Assembly: GCA_016508695.1 (NCBI GenBank)
Contig: VNKQ01000005.1
Coordinates: 434,001-498,000, forward strand
Reading direction: 5' to 3'
Length of the DNA: 64,000 bases
Source: Hyphodiscus hymeniophilus
Lineage: Eukaryota; Ascomycota; Leotiomycetes; Helotiales; Hyphodiscaceae
Shown: in pieces, positions 55,284 through 64,000 of the stretch
Position numbering within the stretch: the first letter of the stretch is position 1
Layout: the number at the start of each line of letters is the position of its first letter
The notes under the pieces: model-generated
Told to the model about the DNA's origin: nothing
What the model saw: only the letters and a program-made list of their open reading frames with translations
The model's database searches: none
Made by a program: the position numbers and the translations under genes

Positions 55284-58200
55284 CTGGAGGTTCGTAGGGG
55301 ATGCCACGTACAGGCTTTGAGTCGAATCCCCCGCTCAGACGAAGCCGCATAATTGTAAAGACTGGACAGAAACATTGAAGCGCTTGCCTGTAAATGGACA
55401 TATGAATGAGCAGTAACTCGCCCCTCCACTGAAGATCCAAGGAACAGTCTGACTCCAGACTCTTGCTCCACAGCAAGTCTGCAATCAAAAATCAATCAAG
55501 CACCTGCGGGGTCAAAATCGCTTGAAAACCCTCGATGAGTCTTATTTTTAATGCCGCATGTTCCGCCCTGTTTGAAGCTTTGCCAATCGAGGAAGGATTT
55601 AATCCCCGAATGTGCTTTGATGGCGGGGTCGCCTTTTCGTACGCACTCAGGATCCTAATGTAGGGCAACAGGCCTTCGAAACAGTGGAGCTTGATGCGAG
55701 AGGCCTGCACGAGACCCGGTCTGGAGCGTAGCAACCGTGTTGCTCAGTCGGTTATCACAATGCTGACAGCCGATGAAAGAGAGGTCGAAGCAGAACAAGA
55801 AGCGAGAAGGAAATAACGCAGTTAATGTTGGCAGGATGGGAAACAAAGGGAAGTATCTCCGTGTTAAGCTTTCGAGATCGTCGATGTGATATTCTTCCAA
55901 TGGAAGATTCTAAGGAAGTTGGTGGAGTGAGGCTTGATTCGGAGAAAGAATGACGTTTGCCCGTGACATCGCTTACATTTCGTGAATCCTGCAGGGGCAA
56001 TTTGTTTACCTCTTGGCGCTGACACGTCGACTTTTCCCTGGCGCAAGATACGCGGAGGTTGCTCAGTCTGTGCAAGCTCTCCAACGACTTGACTTAGGAA
56101 ACCCAAACGCCCGATTCGGTCGACGGACAGACACAGAGCGACAGAAGCGTTGAAAGTTCAAGGATGGGGGCTGGCATCATCATGGCATCGGCAGGGTCAA
56201 AGCCTGGTGCTCATTTTGGGTGAGGGGTATCTGCGTCTTATTGGCCGAGACGAGGCGTTTCGAGGGAATTGGAGGCGTGATCTTCAGCACGCCTCTTTTG
56301 CTGAGTGATCAGCGTGTGCTGCTATTTTGGCAGATATCTGGCGTACGAATTGTTTTGGCATCCGTCAACCTGGCAGCTCGTTTCGCCATGCAGAGTCCCA
56401 AATCCGAGTGAAATCTGAGAGAGACGGACGCGGATTCTGACGTGGGAGTAAACAAAGCCATCTGCGATGCTGCATTTCGTTCTTGGAAGCAGGATCATAC
56501 CAACTTTTCTCGGTCGCTGGACTCTACGGATTTAGAGAAGGAGGGGTTGACGGGCGAGGGGCATGATGTCAGGCATACGAGGATAGAACCACCAATCGAT
56601 TCAATCGAATGATGTAGGAAGTTCGAGCGGGAAGACCGCTTTTGGTCAAGGAAGAGGAAGGATCGCCTGCTTTGGACAGAGAAGGTTCCGTGATTTGATC
56701 ATTGATTGACAGGGAAAGAGACGGCGGCTGAATCTGTAGCGTGGGCAGGCTTAGATACTGACCGCTTTTGGCCTGGTCTGAAGTGATGGAAGGAGGGCAC
56801 GGGAGGGGAAGCAAGGGGAAGGAAGAGAAGGGAACAAGTTGGGTTGGGTCTTGGATTCTTGAGGCTCGAAGAACTTTCGACGAGAAGCATGGAATCTGGA
56901 CGAATCGCTTTGATATTTGGTCTTTGAACCAGTTGGGGATGTCTTACCTGCTGGCAAGATCAGATGAGATCTACAGAGAGTCATCACCAACAATTCCCTT
57001 GTGCGAGCGGGCTTTTGTATGGTGGAGGAAAGGGTGGGGTCTACTGCGCAAGCGAAGATATCGGGCTGAGGCTGAGCTGATTCTCTCTACTGTATTATTC
57101 TTGAGCTGAGACTTGATGTGTCGCACTCGCGCTGAACAGGCTTCACGTGCACGGCTTTCCCGATAAGCAATCAAGGCGACGATGGTGTTGGGACGGGAAA
57201 AGATGGTTTGTTTGTTGTCACGGCTGCTAAATCTTGTGCCCAGCAACCAAAACAACATTGCGAGAGTTGACTTCCCAATGTCATTGGCGGCTTTTTCAAT
57301 TATCCTATTTCTGACTCTCTTCTGTCCAGAAGAGTGACAAAGACAAACATCGCGGACTCCTGATCCTCGCCCTCTGATCTTCTTGTAGGTTTGTGCAGGA
57401 CTAATGGTGCCGCGCCTGCTCGTCGAATTGAAGTGCCAAGCGAGAGCATTTACGTGAGCAGCATCCCCGCTCCTCATCCTATTTGGCAGAGCTGTCCCGG
57501 CGACACGCTCTTTAGATGAGCCGCTTCGGTGATGCTATTGGATTGCTGCAGATCGTCGACTTGTACGGAGTAGTGTGTAGAGTTTGTTCGAAAGGAAGCT
57601 GGGATGGCGAGCCGAGTTCGTTATTTCTGTGTTTTACGACGACGTGTTTGTAAATATTGACTTCGCGTAAAACCGAGATGCTGCGAAAACTTAAGATGGT
57701 GATGTTGAATGGTGCGGTGAGACTGCAGAGGTACTATACCATGTGATACATTACTGACGCGTAAAGCCATGAATTTGCGAAGTAGATATCGTGCAGAAAC
57801 GGTTGTTCTCACATTGCTTATTCGTGAATTGTGCGTTCAAGGATCCCTCGCGCACTGGCAGCAGAGAAGACCCAAACCCTCACAAGCAGTCTATATCAGA
57901 ACTCAGCCTTGTCAATAATGAGCAGAATCCTCCGACGTGCCTCATCCCTTACTCAGAATATCTCAATGATCAAATTGATTCTGTTCTGGATCTCCCACGC
58001 CTTGCTTCTCATGAAAGCAGCCGTCTCACGCCGATTACCCCCTTGCCCATGATGGGAAAAAGGAAAATCCAACCCGACGTTGTCGCAGCGGCTGCTCCTC
58101 TTCTGACACAGCAACGGCCACGGGCAAGCAAGGTTTTTGAAGGTTCCTGGCATCCTGCTCGCACTGGGCCCTACAAGGAAGCTCAGCAAGCAAGGCAAAT

Positions 58201-58813
58201 CCCCGCCGCACTCAAAACTGCGCTAAACGTCCGGGGGCAACTGTGCATCCAGCGAACCAGAATCTCCAACCCAAGAAATCGCCCTGACAACAACTTCACG
58301 TCTCCACCCGCAGCGTCTCTTCTTCTTCCCGATCGACCTATTTGCTCTCTCTTCTATCCCCTCTTCCCTCATCCTCACCTCTCTTCCTCTGCTCATCCTC
58401 ATCCCACGACTTGAAGCATCAAATACATTTCGATCGGCCTTGTCCAGCCTTTCGTATGTCATTTAATCTTCGACGACGGGTCTACTAATCAAACAGGATA
58501 AGCCACCACATATCTCGCTGGAAAAGACTACAAGAGCAGAGAGTTATTCGATCAGTCTCGATGTCAAGAACATTCCAATAGGGCTTTCCCTCCAACCCTA
58601 TCTCTTCGCAGACCTTAACCTCGACTGAGCTCCTCGACAAACGACACTTCGATCTCAATCGACCGTTCAACGTCTGCTCAATTGAGCCCTTCCCTCCTTC
58701 ACTCGACAGTTGATACTCCGAACCCACTTCCACGTACCGGACCTCGAATTTCAATCAATTGGCTCTACGAAGAACATTACAAAGTGGTCATCTCTATCTC
58801 GTCGAACACAATT

Positions 58814-60636
58814 ATGGAGGCATCATCACCCTTAGCTGCCATGCACCCTCCCTCCTTCATGCCGACCTGGGGTCGGAACGATATGTATACCTCACACCCA
58901 CATACACACCTGTCTGCGTCCAATGCATTTGGCCCAGGTGCTTTCAACTTCCGTGATCTGAGCATGAAGAGGTCGAGTAAGCCGGATTACTTTACCATGA
59001 AGCCTGTTCGTGGATCTTCCCCCACTGCCAGTCTGGCAGCAGATCTCTCTCAGAACTTTCACATCGATATGAGGTATGCGCTTCAGTGTCCTAAATTTAG
59101 AACCGTCACTAATTGCCACCAGCCCGCAATTACCAACTCCCCGCCGATCGCTCTTTACTTCGAATCTCTTTGGCACAATAGATGGCCGGGGTAAGAATGA
59201 GACGGTCTTGGCGAATTCCTAGAAGATATTAACGCTCGGTAGACTACGTTACTACACCTCCTCTACCATCATCATCGCCAGGGCCATTGAATGAGCGCAT
59301 GGACATATCACCGCTGCCACACAAGCAACCATACTTTTCACACCAAATTGAGGTTGAATCACCAACTCCCGTCAGCACCCCTGATGAAGAGGTCTCGATG
59401 CAATCATCCCCCCCACGGCCCGATTTTGTCGAAGGTCCGAGACCTACGCAGGGCGTTGAGTATGCAAGATTACACATTCCAACAATTTCCGAACTAATTT
59501 TTCATAGCCGTCGAAAGTCCATATTACTTCGACCGTCTCTGGCTCGAACAAAAGGTTACTCCACCACCTCCTTGCCAACTCACAGTCCCGAGACCCAATT
59601 GCCGCCTTTCCGCTTCGGTGCTGGAAGTAGCAAATTGTCTACGTCGACGTCGATGTCCCTCGACGAGTGCTTCTTAGAATCACCTCCTCAAGAACGTCGA
59701 CCACAATCTGCAAACAGCCCATCGGTTTCCATTATGGGGCACCCTCGACCAAGCAAACCTTTCGGTAGTATTTCAGGATTACGAAATGGTTCACCAATTG
59801 GCAATCACTCTAGAAGGCCTTCAAATCCGTTAATTCGGCCAAGAAAGCAATTCCGTCGATCGTTGAGCATGTTCGAAAACCCGGGAGATATCATGAAGGC
59901 GAAGAAGGATGGGCAGCCAAGCAGCAGTCTACATACCGTGATGGATGTTGATGAACTTCATCAACCTGTCCTGCCACACTTCTTCCAGGAGGGACAACCA
60001 GACAGCATTCCTAGGATCACGAGGGAAACTTTGCTAAGCGTTCTGGATGGTAAATTCGACCAGGAATACGATCAACGTATGGTTATCGACTGTCGGTTCG
60101 AGTATGAGTTCGAAGGCGGCCACGTCGATGGCGCCGTCAATTATAATGATAAGGAGCTACTAACCAGCCAACTATTCGAAGCAAGTCTTCCTGGTAAAAC
60201 CTTATTAATTTTTCACTGCGAGTACTCTGCGCACCGTGCACCCATCATGGCCCGTCATGTCCGGAAACAAGATCGTGCTACTAATGCCGAGCAATACCCC
60301 AAACTCACCTATCCGGAAGTTTATATCCTTGATGGTGGATACAGCGCCTTCTTTTCAGAGCACAGAGGCCGCTGCTTTCCTCAGAACTATGTTGAGATGG
60401 ATGCCAAGGAGCATGCATATACCTGCGAGCGAGAGATGGGGAGACTTCGTCAGAATAGGACGAAACTAAGTCGAGCACAGACGTTTGCTTTCGGACAACA
60501 TGGAGTTGATGAAAGCCCAACGGCCCCGAACCGATCGAGGGCTGGTAACGCTGATATCTTGATGATGGATATGATGACAACGTCGCCTATGCTTGCTTAT
60601 GATCGAGGCCACGCCCGACGCATGGTCTCCTACTAG
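58814..60636 (+). CDS. CDC25: M-phase inducer phosphatase CDC25
   Basis: Four exons: 58814-59073, 59123-59190, 59243-59459 and 59508-60636, giving 557 aa. It dephosphorylates Cdc2/Cdk1 to trigger entry into mitosis (NIMT in Aspergillus). The N-terminal 300 residues are a long Ser/Pro/Thr-rich regulatory region, with SPxxR- and TP-type sites suited to kinase control. The C-terminal rhodanese-like catalytic domain shows MVIDCRFEYEFEGGHVDGAVN, then the CX5R active site HCEYSAHRAP, with C419 as nucleophile and R425 binding phosphate, then VYILDGGYSAFF. Intron 3 is 48 nt and stop-free, so the frame runs through it. Earlier exons were joined by phase: ...GTIDGR to DYVTTPPLP. The long leader upstream is pyrimidine-rich. 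Confidence 0.92.
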
Positions 60637-63155
60637 TACTTTGCGTGGAGTTTGGCATTGTTTGGAGTTTCGTACAATCCATGGCATCGCAGTCTTAGCT
60701 GCACTTTATTCTCGACACTCGTCCCTCGAGCTTGTCGGCGAATTGTCTCCGCATCGTCTTCGAAGATTGCGGACCCTTCCTACTTGCTGGCGTGCATGTT
60801 GCATTCGCATTTTTTTGATACACAGCGCTGTCATTATTTCCACCATCACGTTGGTCAGCGGCATTTCTTCTTGGATCAGGAATCCTGGACCACACTCGTT
60901 TTTTATACAGTCAACCCACGAACACAACACATACACGATCGCAATGAGAATATCACGATCACCGAATTCTACAATCAACACAAACCCTTTCCTAATGATT
61001 CATGCCGTATCATCGGCACGTCTCCTCTCGATCATATCGAGACTCAAATACACAACAGAAACAGTACATATACACTGTGCATGGGCAATGCAGCCATTGT
61101 CCTTTCTTCATCCGCCCTTTGAGGCCCACCTTTAATGCAATTGCATTCGATTAGATTCCTTGTCCAGCAAGCACCCTTCTTTACAACCCGCTTCTTAATT
61201 TCAACCCTTTTGCATTGCGAAACTTTGCGTTGGTACTACTGCGAACTTGTATGGCTTGCATTTGATGGCGGTGCGCTGGAAGTAGAGACATGCAGGCGGA
61301 ATGGCATTAGTGTGGCAGTGATACGGGTGGCCAGAAGCAGATGTACGATTGCTACGAGCTTCGTTATGATGGAAGATGATGTTGTCGAAGTTCAAGCTGG
61401 TGATGCATTGGCTTGAATACAGAGTAGCAAGGAGTAGATGGCTATATTGTATTATAGCTGTCGTGTTGACATAAACAAACCTTTCACAAAAGTCCTCCGT
61501 TCTACTCCGTTGCCCGGGCATGTTACCGTGGTACAAGTGTATGCTTCCACCGATACCTGCTTCATGTAATCGGTGTTCGGATGCGGTAAGTATCTTCTAT
61601 TCTCTTCTCTTGGCTACAGACGAACCTAGTATCATCGATATTTGGACGAGAACTCCGAGAAGTCATCTCTCGTCGGAGAAAGGGACAATCAGCTCACGTC
61701 TGTACTGGGCTCATCGCATGCTACGCACAGTTCCGGTCTACTCGACTTCAGCTACAGTATCCTTCCCTGACCAACGCTGACTAGCACCATCTTTCATCCC
61801 TCTACTTTCCACCGCCATCCTGACCCATCTCCCTCTCCTACGACCTCTAGCGCTGCTCTCGCAGACCTTTCACGATTTCACCGGCCCTCTATCACCACAC
61901 CCCCCTCCCCTCCTCCCAAATAACAGCATGACAGCAAAAGTACCATTCCGAAGATTGGACTTCTGCTCCGCTGGGCACTCTGCATTGAGACGAGAAGAGC
62001 TCTGATGGACGACGTCGGGTGGAAGGGAGTAGATCGAGATTCGAGCGATGGGAACGTAGGAGATCGGGAAGCGCCGTGAATGGCGACTGACGGGATCGGA
62101 AAAAAGATTTATGAAAGCATCCCAAGAACTTCAGAGTGCAAAAAACTGGGGATTTTGCTCTGCGATGTGGAAGTGGTGCTCGCATGCAGCCAAACTGCCG
62201 AGGCCAGAAAGTGCCTTGTTCTTGGGAGACGGTTTAGCTCCCAATAGCCTCGGGGAAAGCAATTGGGGTGAGCATCTTGCTAGGATTGGAAGATTGAGCC
62301 ACGGCTGATCTGTTACACAAGGTGTCGCATTAGTGGTCAATGCCCATTGGACCCCCGCCTCCCTCGTTGTCGCTCATTGGGAACTAATCTACACCATAGA
62401 GACGTGAGAATACGGGGTTAGGCAGAACAGAGGTTACTCTGTTTACGGTTGAAAGCAATAAAGAACGAGATAGACAGTCACATTATAATTGGGGATCGAG
62501 CAATCCAGATGAGAGAATCGGGACTATCAACTCTATTGGTGGTTTTGGCAGTGCTGGATTGCGGGACTTATGATATTCATATTTCCTGGAGCGGGGACTT
62601 CATTCCCACACTGAGACTCCTTTCATCGTTTGTGGCCAATCTCTGGGCTTGGACTTTTGCATGGGACTACAGCCGTTTTCTGTCTTGTGTACCTAGGTAC
62701 GAGAACTATGTTGCAATTGGAGTGTCACGTGCGACGTTACTCATTGTGGATTGTGAATGTGTCCATTGATCGAATCGGTCGAAAGCTTTAACCATCTAAA
62801 TTCTCTTCAGTAGGAGAATAGCGCTCTTTGATTCAAATTTGTCACGAGGATAGAGCAATTTAGATATGTGGATGTCCTCTGCAAGGAGCTTGCAATCTAA
62901 ACCTTACTTGATTATAAAGAAAGAAATTGATTCTTATTTGATTTAGTTGTTTCCGAACGACTTCAAGGTTTGGGACGTAGCAAACCTCCTGACAATGATA
63001 CTCCAAAGGCAACTGGCCTAGCAGACCTGCGTTGATTTAGTCATCATTCAAAGTAAGGGGTATAGTAAAGTCGCATTGTGTAGTCGCAACAATCTGGCTT
63101 TGGAAGACAATTTGGACTCAAGATTCAAAGGGTATGGTTTTGATAATAATCAGTA
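60637..63155. other. Gene-poor region after CDC25
   Basis: Includes the CDC25 3' region. Overlapping frames of 66-180 codons at 60593-61135 and a 106-codon frame at 62449-62769 show no domain. No repeat or RNA gene was recognised. Confidence 0.4.
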
Positions 63156-63164
63156 TTGCTACTA

Positions 63165-63720
63165 CATAACTGTAGGCTTAGGCTCTCGACTTATATTCAC
63201 ACTTATGCACAACCAAAAAGCCGAGCTTGTCTTATAAACTCCTTGACTTTGCTTTTGTCAAAGTTACTTCTACAAAAGTTTGTCTTGCACAAACATGTAC
63301 ACTCTTACACAACACAACAGCCGAGCTTGACCCCTTTGCTTCGCTTTCGTCAAAGTCACGTTTTCAAGTTCACTTTTACAAACTCTCTGGCACTTACCCC
63401 TCTACCTACCTGCTTATACACAACACAGTAGCTTGACCCCTTCGCTTCGCTTTCCTCAAAATCTCTCTTACAAACTCTCTCGCACCTACCTCTCTATCTA
63501 GCCGAGCTTGACCCCTTCGCTTTGCTTTTGTCAAAGTCACTTTTTCAAAGTCACTTTACAAACTCTCTCGCACTTAGCTCTCTACCTACCTTACTTATAC
63601 ACAACAAAACAGCCGAGCTTGACCCCTTCGCTCTACATTCATCAAGTCAATTTTACAATCTCTCTCGCCTTACCTTCACACTAAAGAACAAGAACACAAA
63701 GAGTTTACAAGGCTGTCTTC
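63165..63720 (+). repeat. Degenerate minisatellite of about 100-bp units
   Basis: Phrases recur in the same order: GCCGAGCTTG, ACCCCTTCGCTT, TTGTCAAAGTCAC, TTTTACAAACTCTCT, CGCACTTACC and TACACAACACA. The GCCGAGCTTG phrase occurs at about 63222, 63322, 63501 and 63612, with a shortened copy near 63428. Five or so imperfect units of variable length are present. No coding content is supported. Confidence 0.85.
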
Positions 63721-64000
63721 TATGAAACGCAATTGAATTCTGCATAGCGTTGCAAGTTTCCTTAGCAACTGTTCGCGCAAAGTACCATCGACTTCGGGTT
63801 TCAAGCAAGGCTTCCTCTTCTCTGCCTCCCAACCTTAGAGACTTTTTAACTGGTCACACACAAGTAAGCATTTGCCAGTTTCCATCACAGTTGAGTTCTT
63901 CAACCATATTTGTACTTGTACATTATGATCGGCCCTTAGCTACAACTAATAATCTCCTAGGAGTTCAACCTCAGGATCATCGTCATGGCCCATTACGATA
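63721..64000. other. Right edge of window
   Basis: 280 bp after the minisatellite with no recognisable gene or repeat. Confidence 0.4.

Larger units (their letters stand above)
53898..58813. other. Gene-poor region, 4.9 kb
   Basis: No gene recognised. Features are a 99-bp direct tandem duplication (54894-55091) and a 13-bp-arm hairpin (55250-55283). A long pyrimidine-rich leader-like stretch precedes CDC25 (about 58300-58420). Frames of 100-207 codons on both strands lack domains or ATG starts. Parts may be decayed repeat DNA. Confidence 0.45.

Noticed and set aside
57791..58414. 207-codon plus-strand frame upstream of CDC25
   Set aside because: Begins with GTG, ends in pyrimidine-rich sequence and has no recognisable domain; more likely part of the CDC25 leader or promoter.
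60593..61135. 180-codon plus-strand frame overlapping the end of CDC25
   Set aside because: Overlaps the CDC25 coding end in another frame and has no domain; taken as 3' region.
63165..63720. CRISPR-like array at the right edge
   Set aside because: Units are about 100 bp, variable and degenerate, without uniform short repeats and unique spacers, and the DNA is eukaryotic.

Overview
This is nuclear DNA of a filamentous ascomycete (Pezizomycotina). The evidence is intron-containing genes with short introns (mostly 45-60 nt, GT...AG, CTAAC/CTGAC-like branch points), a CYP51 with fungal-type sequence, fungal-specific families (Zn2Cys6 and fungal_trans regulators, RMT2, a Kip2/KipA kinesin) and a Tc1/mariner transposon carrying the signature of repeat-induced point mutation (RIP). 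The protein sequences feel closest to Leotiomycetes, but that placement is inference without a search. Exon structures were worked out by hand from splice sites and reading-frame phase; every multi-exon model listed keeps frame across all its junctions.

Layout. 0.8-5 kb: an unknown small protein and a secreted or membrane-anchored single-TM protein. 5.2-9.9 kb: OST1 (ribophorin I) and hexokinase, divergent. 10-28.4 kb: eight consecutive minus-strand housekeeping genes: RMT2 arginine methyltransferase, M1 aminopeptidase, DPH4, an HPP membrane protein, a PAQR/hemolysin-III receptor-like protein, CYP51 (ERG11), DGAT2 and a C2H2 zinc-finger regulator. 29.6-31.1 kb: a complete but dead Tc1/mariner element with 28-bp terminal inverted repeats, a TA duplication and a DD34E catalytic spacing whose Glu has become Lys. 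32.6-34.8 kb: a histidine-phosphatase (PGAM) protein and an STK19-family protein from a 197-bp shared promoter region. 37.6-40.6 kb: a kinesin-7 (Kip2/KipA type). 43.6-45.5 kb: a type II membrane fucosyltransferase-like protein. 47.2-53.9 kb: an accessory-looking block with a fluoroacetate-dehalogenase-like hydrolase, a divergent tartrate/D-malate dehydrogenase, a regulator with a fungal_trans domain but no visible DNA-binding domain, and a convergent small Zn2Cys6 protein with a DNA-binding domain but no regulatory domain. 58.8-60.6 kb: CDC25 mitotic phosphatase. The rest, especially 53.9-58.8 and 60.6-64 kb, is gene-poor and holds tandem repeats, a hairpin and a minisatellite.

How the genes relate. 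Most are unlinked housekeeping functions: sterol synthesis (CYP51), storage lipid (DGAT2), glycolysis entry (hexokinase), ER N-glycosylation (OST1), translation-factor and ribosome modification (DPH4, RMT2) and cell cycle or polarity (CDC25, kinesin). The only stretch that reads as a possible pathway is 47.2-53.9 kb: a dehalogenase-type hydrolase and a hydroxy-acid dehydrogenase sharing one 288-bp promoter region, followed by two partial regulators and a 29-bp perfect palindrome of CGG-N19-CCG form. I propose this as a small catabolic module for a halogenated or hydroxylated short-chain acid; the grouping is inference.
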